Of a DNA stretch of 64,000 nucleotides, positions 1-8,258 are shown piece by piece. The stretch spans positions 2,108,001 to 2,172,000 of the forward strand of contig NZ_CP070969.1 of assembly GCF_017086365.1 (NCBI RefSeq), written 5' to 3'. Both the position numbers and the translations under genes were made by a program. This stretch comes from Paenibacillus tianjinensis. GTDB taxonomy: Bacteria; Bacillota; Bacilli; Paenibacillales; Paenibacillaceae. Position 1 is the stretch's first letter. Every line of letters begins with the position of its first letter. Under the pieces are notes generated by a model, which had not been told where the DNA came from, ran no database searches, and saw nothing but the letters and a program-made list of their open reading frames with translations.

Positions 1-360
1 TATGAAAGCCAGAGTACGGTATTTAAACCACCCAGTAATCAAAGAGCTGATGCGTACCAGGGCAATAGCGCTGATCCAGCATATAATCCACCAGGGAAAC
101 TGAAGAACCGGCAGGAAAACATACAGTATAGCACCTATGAAAATAGCATCGGCCACACTGTCGAGACTCGCCCCGAATGAACTGGTGACCATCGCTTTTC
201 GTGCAATATATCCATCCAGAGCATCGCTTGCCCCGCATAGGAGATAGGAGATACAAAACAGGGCAGAAAACGGTTCTAGAAACAGCAGAATCATGGAGCC
301 GATCATCCGCATGGCGGTGAGAATATTAGGGATATGTTTTATTTTCAGCCCTCCAGGCAC
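1..360 (-). CDS. CDP-alcohol phosphatidyltransferase family protein (partial, runs off left edge)
   Basis: The reverse strand encodes the N-terminal 120 or so residues of an integral membrane phospholipid synthase that transfers a phosphatidyl group from CDP-diacylglycerol to an alcohol. The family signature D-G-x2-A-R-x8-G-x3-D-x3-D is seen directly: DALDGYIARKA is followed by FGASLDSVADA, so all metal-binding aspartates are present. Hydrophobic segments flank it. The 3' end lies outside the window. The start is uncertain: an in-frame GTG at 360, TTG at 363 or GTG at 393 are possible, and a GGAGG lies inside the reading frame just before the conserved KIKHIPNIL region. Family assignment is firm; the alcohol substrate (glycerol-phosphate, serine or other) cannot be told. 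Confidence 0.8.
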   Translation of the reverse strand, partial: MPGGLKIKHIPNILTAMRMIGSMILLFLEPFSALFCISYLLCGASDALDGYIARKAMVTSSFGASLDSVADAIFIGAILYVFLPVLQFPWWIICWISAIALVRISSLITGWFKYRTLAFI

Positions 361-455
361 CAACCAGATTTTTATTCCAGCATTACCGCACACATGAATC
401 TCTTAACAATGGTGAGGGAATCTTATTATACTGTGATATGGTAAAAAATACAGCG

Positions 456-490
456 AAAAAACGCCCCAGGAGATACAACCTCCGGGAGCG
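456..490 (-). terminator. Rho-independent terminator of the aldolase gene
   Basis: On the minus strand, just after the aldolase stop codon, an ACGCTCCCGGAG stem pairs with CTCCTGGGGCGT and is followed by a T run. Confidence 0.75.
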
Positions 491-510
491 TTCTTTATAA
501 ATAAACCGAC

Positions 511-1398
511 TCAGGTAATTGAGGCTTCGTAGATCGCCTGTGTGGATTTTGCGAGCAATGCGTTGAATTCATCATCTGTCTGCTCGTCACTGAGCCCCTG
601 TGATAAGGCACGTGAGAAGCTGGCGATTAATCCGTGGTTACGCGCCAGCTTTTCATTAGCCTCCGCTTGGGTATAGCCGCCGGACAATGCCACGACCCGT
701 ACCACATGCGGCTCCTGGATCAGCTCACTGTAGAAATTGTCTTCCGCCGGTAAAGAAAGCTTCAGCATGACTTTGACGTCTTTGCCAAGAGTGGATAAAT
801 GAGTTAAAAGCTCGTCCTTTAATATCTTTTCCGATTGTGCCTTATCGCTACTATGAATATCCACTTCCGGTTCGATGATCGGCACCAGACCATATCCGGC
901 AATTTGCTTCGCGAAAGCGAACTGCTGCTCTACGACTTCATGAATGCCGCCAGGGTTGGCTTCCTTAATCAGTGAGCGCATTTTGGTCCCGAAAATATTT
1001 TTTTGGACGGCCCGCTTCAAAAGCTCATCCAGCCCGGGGATGGGCTTCATGAGTTGAACCCCATTGTTAGGCTCCGCCAGTCCCTGATCGATTTTGAGAA
1101 AAGGTACAATGCCTTTCTGCTCCCAGAGGTAATCGGCGGTGAACTGGCCGTCAATGGTAAGATCCATCGTGTTTTCGAAAAGAATCGCACCTAGAATGTG
1201 CCTGGAATCAAATGTCGGACTTTTGATGATCCGTGTCCTCATCGCATGCACCAAGGTAAACATTTCCTGTTCATTAGTGTAACGGTCTTCACGGATACCG
1301 TATTGCAGCAGTGCTTTCGGAGTGCTTCCTCCGCTTTGATCCAAGGCTGCAATAAAGCCGTTCGCATGTTGAATCCGCTCTAACTGTTTCGTATTCAT
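511..1398 (-). CDS. fda: Class I fructose-bisphosphate aldolase
   Basis: This is a complete 295-residue class I (Schiff-base) fructose-1,6-bisphosphate aldolase, which cleaves FBP to dihydroxyacetone phosphate and glyceraldehyde-3-phosphate in glycolysis and gluconeogenesis in the cytosol. The N-terminus has the family hallmark [21 protein letters not shown] and the later [10 protein letters not shown] (containing the likely Schiff-base lysine) and [10 protein letters not shown] phosphate-binding segments are also present. Length matches the Staphylococcus/Paenibacillus-type fda. The ATG at 1398 is preceded by GAGGAG at good spacing. It is monocistronic, with its own promoter and terminator. 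Most Firmicutes also carry a class II enzyme elsewhere, so this may be an accessory isozyme. Confidence 0.92.
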   Translation of the reverse strand: MNTKQLERIQHANGFIAALDQSGGSTPKALLQYGIREDRYTNEQEMFTLVHAMRTRIIKSPTFDSRHILGAILFENTMDLTIDGQFTADYLWEQKGIVPFLKIDQGLAEPNNGVQLMKPIPGLDELLKRAVQKNIFGTKMRSLIKEANPGGIHEVVEQQFAFAKQIAGYGLVPIIEPEVDIHSSDKAQSEKILKDELLTHLSTLGKDVKVMLKLSLPAEDNFYSELIQEPHVVRVVALSGGYTQAEANEKLARNHGLIASFSRALSQGLSDEQTDDEFNALLAKSTQAIYEASIT

Positions 1399-1450
1399 GG
1401 ATGTTTCTCCTCTCGTTTACATAGATTTGGAGATCAACTTGAACCTGTTT

Positions 1451-1481
1451 ATTATATCATTACTGCGTGAATGTATACATT
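1451..1481 (-). promoter_or_regulatory. Probable aldolase promoter with a 12-bp palindrome over the -35 region
   Basis: On the minus strand a perfect -10 TATAAT (1451-1456) lies 17 bp from a poor -35 (TGTATA, 1474-1479). The -35 sits inside the perfect palindrome AATGTATACATT (1470-1481), which could be a regulator site. No binding protein is indicated. Confidence 0.5.
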
Positions 1482-1682
1482 TTTGGTGCATTAGACGGAA
1501 ACTCTCCTTAACTTGCCACTGAGGAATTCCTGGGAAATAGCCTTCTCATGAAGGCGTTTCCAAAAGACTGCACGTTGTATCTCGAAAAAATATTGTAATT
1601 ATTTAGTAAAAGGTATATCATCGTCAAAAATGGATAATCCAACCTTTGTCTTCGTCTTAACTAAAACACATGGGAGGTTTTG

Positions 1683-2699
1683 ATGATGCAACGCTCTTTA
1701 TCTGATTGCCGTGCTTTAGTAACAGGGGCTTCCGGATTTATAGGCGCCTGGCTAACTCGTCATCTCGTTGATCTGGGTGCTGAAGTAACCACTATTTTGA
1801 GCGAGTTCAACCCGCGAAGCCAGTTTGCAAAGCTGGGATTGGACAAGGAGATTCGATGCTATTATGGGTATATTACCGATTACAACCTGATTGAACGTGC
1901 AATTACAGACGGGAAAATAAATACTGTCTTTCACCTCGCTGCAGTTTCCCTTCAAGACTTGGCCTATCAAATCCCCTGGCAAACTTTTGAAACCAATGTA
2001 AAGGGTACCTATAATCTACTGGAGGCTTGCCGTGTTCACCAGGACCAGGTATCGAAGATAATAGTTGCGTCCAGTGACAAGGTATACGGTGACAGTCCAA
2101 TTCTCCCCTATTACGAAGATATGCCTATTCAAGGCAGAAATCCCTACGATGTATCTAAGGCTTGTTCCGATCTTATTGCTCAAAGTTATAGACACAGTTT
2201 TAATATGCCTATAGCTGTAGGCCGTTTCGGCAATATTTATGGTGGTGGCGACTTGAATTACCGCCGTTTAATTCCCGGCACCGTACAACGGCTATACGCA
2301 AAGCTGCCTCCAGTGATTAGAATTCCTTCAAACGGGATATACATGAGAGATTTTTTGTATATTCAAGATTTGGTTGCCGCTTATATGGCTATGTACCATT
2401 TTGTAGATAGGGAAGGAAAGGGTGACGATTTTAATTTTGGAACAGGTAAGTTGTGGGACATCAAACAAGTGATTGAGATCATTCAGCGTGCCATGAATCT
2501 TGAATATATTGAACCATTATATGAACATCAAAAAAACAGTGAAATCTTGCACCAGCACCTGTCACCCGAAAAAGCAAAATTTATGCTCAACTGGTCCGCA
2601 GAAACTTCGCTTGAAGAAGGAATCAGAAACACAGTGGAGTGGTACTGCAATTATTGGAATCCTGATGGTTCCAATAATGCTGTGTTGGGGATAGTTTAA
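1683..2699 (+). CDS. NAD-dependent epimerase/dehydratase (extended SDR, sugar-nucleotide type)
   Basis: This 338-residue extended short-chain dehydrogenase/reductase probably acts on a nucleotide sugar. It has the N-terminal Rossmann motif GASGFIG (near residue 16), HLAA (about residue 80), the catalytic serine region VASSDKVYGDS, and YDVSK supplying the Tyr-x3-Lys pair. SDKVYG is typical of CDP-glucose 4,6-dehydratase and GDP-mannose dehydratase relatives; the exact substrate is not determinable. In-frame TTG 1680, ATG 1683 and ATG 1686 are all possible. GGGAGG at 1672-1677 favours 1683 or 1686. The gene stands alone between an opposing aldolase and a convergent ABC operon and is slightly AT-richer than its neighbours, which would fit a transferred surface-polysaccharide gene, though no other polysaccharide genes adjoin it. 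Confidence 0.82.
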   Translation: MMQRSLSDCRALVTGASGFIGAWLTRHLVDLGAEVTTILSEFNPRSQFAKLGLDKEIRCYYGYITDYNLIERAITDGKINTVFHLAAVSLQDLAYQIPWQTFETNVKGTYNLLEACRVHQDQVSKIIVASSDKVYGDSPILPYYEDMPIQGRNPYDVSKACSDLIAQSYRHSFNMPIAVGRFGNIYGGGDLNYRRLIPGTVQRLYAKLPPVIRIPSNGIYMRDFLYIQDLVAAYMAMYHFVDREGKGDDFNFGTGKLWDIKQVIEIIQRAMNLEYIEPLYEHQKNSEILHQHLSPEKAKFMLNWSAETSLEEGIRNTVEWYCNYWNPDGSNNAVLGIV

Positions 2700-2793
2700 A
2701 GCATTGGATTAATGATCTGACGTATGTGAATTGAATTATAAAAGCAGTCACTTATGCTGAAATCATTCAGCTGTGGAATCGGACGGAACGACA

Positions 2794-2820
2794 AAAAGGC
2801 GTTCAATGAACGCCTTTAGA
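2794..2820. terminator. Bidirectional terminator between convergent genes
   Basis: AAAGGCGTTCA and its complement form a tight hairpin at 2796-2818. On the minus strand it ends in a T run (terminator for the GntR end of the ABC operon); it can also end the dehydratase transcript. Confidence 0.7.
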
Positions 2821-2831
2821 TTAGAAAGGCA

Positions 2832-3197
2832 TTAATAAATCTTGTTCAGCAACTCAATCACTTCATTAAGGCTGAGACCAAAGGACTTGTAGTAGGATGT
2901 ATCGCTCTCCATTTGCTTCATGACCAATTCGTTGCGTATCCGCAGCATATCGCCCCGCGAGAAATCGGCTACAAAACATCCCTTACCTGTTACCGTATTT
3001 ATCAAACCGCTTCGTTCAAGTTCTTCCCAAGCTTTCTTAACGGTAATTACGCTAACATTAAGCTCCAGAGCTGCCTGACGAATGGGCGGTAGACAAAAAC
3101 CGCTTTCCAGCTCGCCTTTCAGAATTTGTGCGCTGATCTGTTCGTAAAGCTGCTGATAAATCGGTTTCTCGGAAGTATTCGAAATTGTTACATTCAT
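2832..3197 (-). CDS. GntR family transcriptional regulator (YtrA type)
   Basis: This 121-residue short GntR regulator has an N-terminal winged helix (PIYQQLYEQISAQILKGELESG, LPPIRQAALELNVSVITVKKAWEELERSGLI) followed by only about 45 residues, as in the YtrA subfamily that controls ABC exporters. It is the last gene of a three-gene minus-strand operon (ATPase, permease, regulator); its ATG overlaps the end of the permease gene by 4 bp, suggesting translational coupling. In many YtrA-type operons the regulator comes first, so the order is reversed here. Palindromes at the operon promoter are natural candidates for its operators, giving negative autoregulation that would be relieved by an effector or stress. 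That regulatory model is inference. Confidence 0.9.
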   Translation of the reverse strand: MNVTISNTSEKPIYQQLYEQISAQILKGELESGFCLPPIRQAALELNVSVITVKKAWEELERSGLINTVTGKGCFVADFSRGDMLRIRNELVMKQMESDTSYYKSFGLSLNEVIELLNKIY

Positions 3198-3856
3198 AAT
3201 ATCTCCACTCGTTGGAATCTTTTTACCGCAATCCGGTAGGCAATCATTGTGAATACAATGAAAATTACGAGGCCCGCCATCAGAATGGATAGCTGCAGCG
3301 CTATATTATCCGTCCCGGAGCCATAGAAAATGTCGTTGACCCAAGGACTCTGGATTCCGGCCCATTGGGCAACTCCTGCAAAAAGTACAGCGGCCGCAGT
3401 AGCTGTGATGGTTGCAGCACCATACTTATACGCCGTCTTGTAATGCATGGATATAAATACGATGTTGAAGATCGCAAGCATAATAAGGCATAACCCCCAA
3501 AAGCCCAAATAAGGCGCATAGAAGAAGTATGTCAGATTAGGGTACAACCGAAACGTAAAAATACTGAAGAGCATTGCAAGGAGAAGGTGCATGAGTTCAA
3601 GAATGACAATAACGGTGATCCTGGACTTCACAATGTCTTTTTTGGTCACAGGCATTATCGTACTAAACATTAAATCATTCTGGCTTTTAAATCCGCCAAA
3701 CATGTTCGGTACCGTTATGAAGCAGAAATAAAGCGGCACGAGAAAATAGATCCAGCCGGGAATAAGCATTAAGGCGCCCATAATTAAGGGTAATACGAAG
3801 AACCAGAGGTTTACCCCTAATTTCAAATCTTTCATCACCAAATTATACATATTCAT
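3194..3856 (-). CDS. ABC-2 type transporter permease subunit
   Basis: This is a 220-residue membrane protein with about six hydrophobic segments, for example LWFFVLPLIMGALML, the IVILELMHLLLAML stretch, and a C-terminal LSILMAGLVIFIVFTMIAY. It resembles ABC-2 permeases that pair with YtrB/BceA-like ATPases for export or cell-envelope stress defence. The motif GGFKSQNDLMFSTIMPVTKKDIVKSR (about residues 53-78) is the cytosolic loop typical of the family. It overlaps the upstream ATPase gene by 14 bp and the downstream GntR gene by 4 bp, so the three proteins are tightly co-translated. The substrate is unknown; antimicrobial peptide or lipid transport is a guess from family context. Confidence 0.8.
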   Translation of the reverse strand: MNMYNLVMKDLKLGVNLWFFVLPLIMGALMLIPGWIYFLVPLYFCFITVPNMFGGFKSQNDLMFSTIMPVTKKDIVKSRITVIVILELMHLLLAMLFSIFTFRLYPNLTYFFYAPYLGFWGLCLIMLAIFNIVFISMHYKTAYKYGAATITATAAAVLFAGVAQWAGIQSPWVNDIFYGSGTDNIALQLSILMAGLVIFIVFTMIAYRIAVKRFQRVEIL

Positions 3857-4700
3857 CCTCCTTTTTTTTCGCGAAGTAGATCATGATTTCATCGAGGCTC
3901 GGCGTGGCGGCCCTTAGGTTGGAGAGTGGATCCATGTCTTTGGTATGAATCAATCCGGTAAAGCCGAAGGAGTTAGTTTTGTAGGAAATCAAATGTTCCT
4001 TCACTTCACTCAATTGGGCTTCACTGCCACTGAGTAAGCGGTAGGACTCTTTAAACTCGTTTTTCTCGGAGCTGGCAATGATTTGTCCGTGCTCAATGAA
4101 GGTTATATAATCCGCACATCTTTCCAGGTCGGAGGTAATATGTGTAGAGAAAAGAATGCTGATCTCGCCGCCCATAATGAGCTCCTGAAAGATATCGAGC
4201 AGATCGTCTCTTGAGACAGGATCGAGTCCGCTGGTCGGTTCATCCAGAATGAGCAGCTTTGCGCCATGCGATAAAGCTAGGGCCAAGCTGTACTTTACCT
4301 TCATCCCTCTGGATAGCTCCGCTATTTTTTTGTTCTCATCCAGCTTGAATCTCTTTAGATAATTGTAGTATGTTTCATCATTCCAATTTTTATAGAATTT
4401 CTTTGTAATATCGGTCAGCGTCTTAATCTTGCTCCGTGTATAGAAGTCGATATCACCGAATGCGCATCCGATTTCCTGCTTCAATTCAATTTCGTGATCA
4501 GCGATGTTCTTGCCAAGAATGTAAATCTCGCCGTTATCAACTTGAACCATGTTCAAGATTGATTTTATAGTGGTTGTTTTTCCTGCGCCATTGGCTCCGA
4601 TGAAACCCATGATGTAGCCTTTCTCCAATTGAAAAGATACATCTTTGATCTGAAAATGAGGATATCTTTTATTTAAATTTCTAATATCTAGTGCCAGCAT
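3843..4700 (-). CDS. ABC transporter ATP-binding protein
   Basis: This 285-residue ABC ATPase energises the ABC-2 permease encoded next to it. It shows Walker A (GANGAGKTT, near residue 38), the ABC signature LSRGMKVK, Walker B (LLILDEPTSGLDP) and the switch histidine region (FSTHI), plus a C-terminal regulatory extension of about 70 residues. A longer in-frame reading from 4742 exists, but the ATG at 4700 has an excellent AGGAGG six bases upstream, and the upstream codons lie inside the operator and leader. It is the first gene of the operon. The -10 and -35 boxes and two palindromes upstream suggest repression by the GntR protein encoded at the operon end. Confidence 0.93.
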   Translation of the reverse strand: MLALDIRNLNKRYPHFQIKDVSFQLEKGYIMGFIGANGAGKTTTIKSILNMVQVDNGEIYILGKNIADHEIELKQEIGCAFGDIDFYTRSKIKTLTDITKKFYKNWNDETYYNYLKRFKLDENKKIAELSRGMKVKYSLALALSHGAKLLILDEPTSGLDPVSRDDLLDIFQELIMGGEISILFSTHITSDLERCADYITFIEHGQIIASSEKNEFKESYRLLSGSEAQLSEVKEHLISYKTNSFGFTGLIHTKDMDPLSNLRAATPSLDEIMIYFAKKKEDEYV

Positions 4701-4720
4701 ACTATACCTCCTCGAAAAAT

Positions 4721-4741
4721 TGTGTATCCCGTGCATACACA
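4721..4741. promoter_or_regulatory. Palindromic operator O1 at the start of transcription of the ABC/GntR operon
   Basis: TGTGTAT, 7 bp, then ATACACA is a perfect inverted repeat lying immediately downstream of the -10 box, over the expected transcription start. It is a strong candidate for the YtrA-type GntR operator. Confidence 0.65.
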
Positions 4742-4770
4742 ATGTATCACGGGTCTTTTACACTAGTCAA
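4741..4770 (-). promoter_or_regulatory. Sigma-A-type promoter of the ABC/GntR operon
   Basis: On the minus strand, -35 TTGACT (4765-4770) and -10 TACATT (4741-4746) are separated by 18 bp, about 40 bp upstream of the ATPase start codon. Confidence 0.7.
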
Positions 4771-4779
4771 TGGGCATTT

Positions 4780-4797
4780 TGTATGAGATTCCATACA
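4780..4797. promoter_or_regulatory. Second palindrome O2 upstream of the ABC/GntR promoter
   Basis: TGTATG, 6 bp, then CATACA is a perfect inverted repeat just upstream of the -35 box. It shares the TGTAT/ATACA half-site with O1, about 57 bp centre to centre. It could be a second regulator site, or serve the divergent gene at 4894. Confidence 0.45.
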
Positions 4798-4893
4798 TTT
4801 ACATTTTTCTAGTAACATTTGTAACTGTATTAAATGCTAGAATTTGATAAATATAGGATGTAAGCGTTCAATAAATTGACTGGGGGAATAGTT

Positions 4894-5445
4894 GTGAAAA
4901 AATTAACAAAATTATTGTTGGTAGCCGGAATTTCTTTGGCGGTTGTTGGCGTTGGTAACAGCGGCGCTCTTAACAATGTATCTTCCGCAGCAAGCGCACC
5001 GCTCAAAGTGGGCCGGGTAGAGGCTGCAGCCCATGGCACAAAGTGCTTCACAGTAGCGGTTGCGGTTGTACAGAACGGCGTAATCGTAGCAGCTTCGCTG
5101 GACGACTATCAATTCCTGAGCACAGATGTGGCAACGGGAGTGCCTAACTCTGATAAGGATTTCGGACAGAATTATAAAGATCCTAACATGGTTCTGGCTT
5201 CCAAAAAGGCTAATGCCGAATACTATAGCGAGCATATGAAAGAAGAAGCGAAGTCCACAGTTAGTTACGACAAGAACATGGCTGCCATTGAGAAATTTGC
5301 GACAGGCAAAACCATCAAATCACTTGAACAAACCCTTACTTACAAAACTAAGGAGCAAGTGGTTGACGCTGTCAGCGGAGCAACACTTGTAGATACCCAA
5401 GGCTACTTAAAAGCAATTCTTGCTGCAGCTAAAGCGGCTAAATAA
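4894..5445 (+). CDS. Secreted FMN-binding-like protein
   Basis: This 183-residue protein has a Sec signal peptide (KKLTKLLLVAGISLAVVGVG, then small residues) and an exported domain. Its C-terminal DAVSGATLVDTQGYL resembles the SGAT-x-T motif of FMN-binding (NqrC/RnfG-like) domains, where a threonine carries FMN. The segment AVVQNGVIVAASLDDYQFL fits the same fold. Flavin binding is inference, because the motif is degenerate. The longer reading from TTG 4876 is rejected: GTG 4894 has GGGGGA six bases upstream and begins exactly at the signal peptide. It is a single gene with its own strong terminator, divergent from the ABC operon. It may take part in extracytoplasmic electron transfer, but no partner genes are nearby. 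Confidence 0.65.
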   Translation: MKKLTKLLLVAGISLAVVGVGNSGALNNVSSAASAPLKVGRVEAAAHGTKCFTVAVAVVQNGVIVAASLDDYQFLSTDVATGVPNSDKDFGQNYKDPNMVLASKKANAEYYSEHMKEEAKSTVSYDKNMAAIEKFATGKTIKSLEQTLTYKTKEQVVDAVSGATLVDTQGYLKAILAAAKAAK

Positions 5446-5470
5446 ACTACCGCACGCGTCAAACGGCGCA

Positions 5471-5508
5471 GACACCTTCACAGGCTATAGCTGTGAAGGT
5501 GTCTTTTT
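5471..5508 (+). terminator. Strong rho-independent terminator
   Basis: GACACCTTCACAG pairs perfectly with CTGTGAAGGTGTC around a 7-nt loop, followed by six Ts. Confidence 0.92.
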
Positions 5509-5554
5509 TGTTGTAGGCTAAACCATGAGACACCAGCAGCTTTCTTATAAAAAT

Positions 5555-5588
5555 TTTACATGAAATAGTTTTCACTGTATTGTAAAAT
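5555..5588 (+). promoter_or_regulatory. Possible promoter embedded in an inverted repeat
   Basis: ATTTTACA (5553-5560) and TGTAAAAT (5581-5588) are exact complements 20 bp apart. The same bases supply a -35 TTTACA and a -10-like TATTGT 17 bp apart, upstream of the gene at 5729. Confidence 0.35.
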
Positions 5589-5728
5589 TACGCCATGATA
5601 GGGTTCAAAAGCCCGCCATTATGCGGTTCTGCCTGTTGCGTTAGGGTGAGCTCCAGACTACCAGGCATATGAATATATTTTACCTGGAGCCGCTTGGTGG
5701 TATGATAGAAAGTGGGGTGAAATGAATA

Positions 5729-6352
5729 ATGAATAATGAGACAGTCAACGAGGAAACAGGCAGCAACCCGCCCGAGATGACCGAAGAGAAGTGGAATGAG
5801 CTTCTGAAGGCGGTTCACCATAATGGTATGGTGGCTTTGAAAATGTATTTTAAAGATGTGGATAGTCAAGTCTTGAACTTGCAAGCCTACGGGCCAGTGT
5901 TCCTGTATCATGTAAAGGACGAGTCCGGGGATGTCTATTCAACCGGTTTTTTCCTTCGTGAACTGGTAGGGCGCTTTCAGTCGGATAAGAGTCCTGAGGT
6001 CTGGGTGTCCTCCTTCTTCCATGAAATGATGAAGACCAAGGGAGGCCAGCCGCTGCCAAAACAGCCGGAGAGTGAAGACGAGGCTAAGGCGGTTATTGAC
6101 AATCAGGTAATCCCGCTGTGCATTAAGACGGTAGAAGAAGAATTCGCACCGGAAAAGGTGCATGCAGGATTGGCCTTTAACGAAACTCACGGTCCTGTTT
6201 TTGAAGCAGGCTTCCCGGATATCACCGAAGGCAATAATGTCTGCGCGATTCCGCTTCAGCTGCTCTATACGCATTATCAGCTGAACCGCGACCCTTCCGA
6301 GCTGCTGCTTCAGGGGATGTACAATATCCGTAAAGAGCATGGCTTGGAATAA
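5729..6352 (+). CDS. Hypothetical protein, 207 aa
   Basis: This is a soluble acidic protein with no signal peptide or membrane segment. I do not recognise the family with confidence. Visible features are a charged N-terminus (MNNETVNEETGSNPPEMTEEKW), aromatic-rich segments (GPVFLYHVKDESGDVYSTGFFL) and two similar halves: residues 50-80 and 140-175 each contain a G-P-V-F element, hinting at an internal duplication. The start ATG 5729 lies eight bases after GGGGTGA. An earlier ATG at 5722 opens only a four-codon ORF, the result of a tandem ATGAATA duplication. The gene stands alone between two hairpins. It is probably a Paenibacillus-lineage protein of unknown function. Confidence 0.7.
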   Translation: MNNETVNEETGSNPPEMTEEKWNELLKAVHHNGMVALKMYFKDVDSQVLNLQAYGPVFLYHVKDESGDVYSTGFFLRELVGRFQSDKSPEVWVSSFFHEMMKTKGGQPLPKQPESEDEAKAVIDNQVIPLCIKTVEEEFAPEKVHAGLAFNETHGPVFEAGFPDITEGNNVCAIPLQLLYTHYQLNRDPSELLLQGMYNIRKEHGLE

Positions 6353-6408
6353 AGCGGATTGGGACTGATGAGCAGGATTAAGCCTGGGCTTATAGCCTGA
6401 TCCTATCC

Positions 6409-6448
6409 AGCACAAAGAGACGGCAGGAGTCTGCCGTCTCTTTGTGCT
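6409..6448. terminator. Long perfect hairpin between convergent genes
   Basis: AGCACAAAGAGACGGCAG pairs over 18 bp with its complement around a GAGT loop, between the ends of the 5729 (+) and 6484 (-) genes. It probably serves both transcripts. Confidence 0.7.
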
Positions 6449-6483
6449 ATTGCAGGAATTAGAGAAGTGATGAAGCGTTAAGC

Positions 6484-8175
6484 TTATAGAGCCTTGTCGT
6501 CGATAGAGTTCAACCAGCCCTCGATATCCCCGATCACAGAGCCGACACAGCCGTCTTGGAACGGTGAGATGAGTCCGGCCAGTTCTACGAGTTCAACAAA
6601 GGACTTACTGCCTCCAGCCTTACAGAGCGTCAAGTAATCACTCCAGGCATGCGCGAAATCTTCACCAGAGCGTTTCCAGAACTGGAAGGCGCAGAGCTGG
6701 GCCAATGTATAATCAATATAGTAAAAAGGGCTGCGGAAAATATGGGTCTGCTTCTGCCAGAATCCGCCGTGCTCCAAGTAGCTGTTGCCGCCGTAGTCGC
6801 GGTGCGGCAAGTATCTCTGCTCAATATCCCGCCAGGCCTGTTTGCGCTCAAGCGGCGTCGCTTCAGGATGGCTGTATACATAATGCTGGAATTCATCAAC
6901 GGCAACGCCGTAAGGAATAAACTCCAGGCTGCCCGCCAGATGGTTGAACCGGTACTTATCCGCATCTTCTTCAAAGAACAGGTTCATCCACGGCCAGGCA
7001 ATAAACTCCATGCTCATTGAGTGGATCTCTGCGGCTTCGTAGGTAGGAAACGCGTACTCGGGCACAAGCAAGCTGCGGCTGGTATACACCTGGAAGGCGT
7101 GGCCTACTTCATGAGTCAATACATCGATATCTTCTGAGGTTCCGTTAAAGTTAGAAAAAATGAACGGCGCTTGATACTTGTTGAGATAGGTGCAGTAACC
7201 GCCGGATTGCTTGGCGCTTTTGCTTAACAGATCCATAAGCTCGTTGCTTTGCATAAATGTAAAGAATTCGTCCGTTTCGGGCGAAAGCTCTTTATACATT
7301 TTCGCACCATTAGCCAAAATCCACTCCGGGTCGCCCTTTGGCGTGGCATTGCCGCTATTAAAGGTAAGGCTCTCATCATAGAACTTCAGCGTATCAAGAC
7401 CCAGGCGCTCTGCCTGACGCTGCTTCAATTTCTGGGCTACCGGAACGATTTGCTCAAGCACCTGTTTGCGGAAGCCTGCAACCATACTGGCGTTATAATC
7501 CGTACGGTTCATCCGGTCATAACCAAGCTCAACAAAGCTTGGATAGCCCAGCTTATGGGCAATTCTCGTGCGTACTTTAACCAGCTCGTCAAAAATGCGG
7601 TCAAATTCGCCTTCATGCTCGGCCATAAAGTCATATCTGGCAGTAAACGCGCGTTTACGCAGATCGCGGTCCAGTGACATTTCAAAAGGAGCGAGCTGTG
7701 ACAGGTTCCGTTCCTCTCCCTCAAACATAATTTTGGCCGAGGCAATGAGCTGAGTGTATTCCGTAGACAGCCTGTTCTCCAGCTGCAGGTCCTCGATAAT
7801 TTCAGGGCTGAACGTCCGTAGAGAGATCTCCGCAAGAGCGAATAGCTGTTTCCCCCACTCCTGCTCGAACTCAGCTCTATACTTGGAGTTAACGATACCC
7901 TTGTAGAAGTCCGTTATGTATTCCTGGAAGATAGGAACAATCTCATCAAAAAAATCCTGCTCAGCCTTGTAGAATGTATCCTCAGTATTAATGGAATGGC
8001 GGATATAAACAAGGTTTTGCAGAGTATCAAATTCGCTGCGAAGCTCATTGAGCGCGACGATGGAAGCCTTTTGTTCCTCTAAGGTGTCTGCTTCCAGGCC
8101 TTTCAGGAGTGAGGTGAATTCAAGCTTAAGCTTGTCTACATCGGGACGTTTGTATGGATATTCAGTGAATTTCAT
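6484..8175 (-). CDS. M3 family oligoendopeptidase (PepF-like)
   Basis: This 563-residue cytosolic zinc metallopeptidase of family M3 cleaves short oligopeptides. The catalytic motif HEVGHAF (within LTHEVGHAFQVYTS, about residue 352) provides two zinc-binding histidines and the glutamate, and the third ligand region EAAEIHSMSMEF follows about 26 residues later, as in M3. The N-terminal half is the long helical domain of the family. Length fits the shorter M3B oligoendopeptidases. ATG 8175 begins the conserved MKFTEYPYKRPD sequence. It is transcribed towards the 5729 gene, and the divergent or upstream LysR gene is not obviously linked. Its likely role is peptide turnover. Confidence 0.93.
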   Translation of the reverse strand: MKFTEYPYKRPDVDKLKLEFTSLLKGLEADTLEEQKASIVALNELRSEFDTLQNLVYIRHSINTEDTFYKAEQDFFDEIVPIFQEYITDFYKGIVNSKYRAEFEQEWGKQLFALAEISLRTFSPEIIEDLQLENRLSTEYTQLIASAKIMFEGEERNLSQLAPFEMSLDRDLRKRAFTARYDFMAEHEGEFDRIFDELVKVRTRIAHKLGYPSFVELGYDRMNRTDYNASMVAGFRKQVLEQIVPVAQKLKQRQAERLGLDTLKFYDESLTFNSGNATPKGDPEWILANGAKMYKELSPETDEFFTFMQSNELMDLLSKSAKQSGGYCTYLNKYQAPFIFSNFNGTSEDIDVLTHEVGHAFQVYTSRSLLVPEYAFPTYEAAEIHSMSMEFIAWPWMNLFFEEDADKYRFNHLAGSLEFIPYGVAVDEFQHYVYSHPEATPLERKQAWRDIEQRYLPHRDYGGNSYLEHGGFWQKQTHIFRSPFYYIDYTLAQLCAFQFWKRSGEDFAHAWSDYLTLCKAGGSKSFVELVELAGLISPFQDGCVGSVIGDIEGWLNSIDDKAL

Positions 8176-8258
8176 GTTACAGTCAACATCCTTTCTCTAC
8201 CAGATGAAGTATATTATACTATATGGAAGAAGAAACCAAAACTCGGAAAATGATATAC

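Noticed and set aside
4876..4893. TTG start of the FMN-binding-like protein
   Set aside because: No RBS at the right distance; GTG 4894 starts exactly at the signal peptide.
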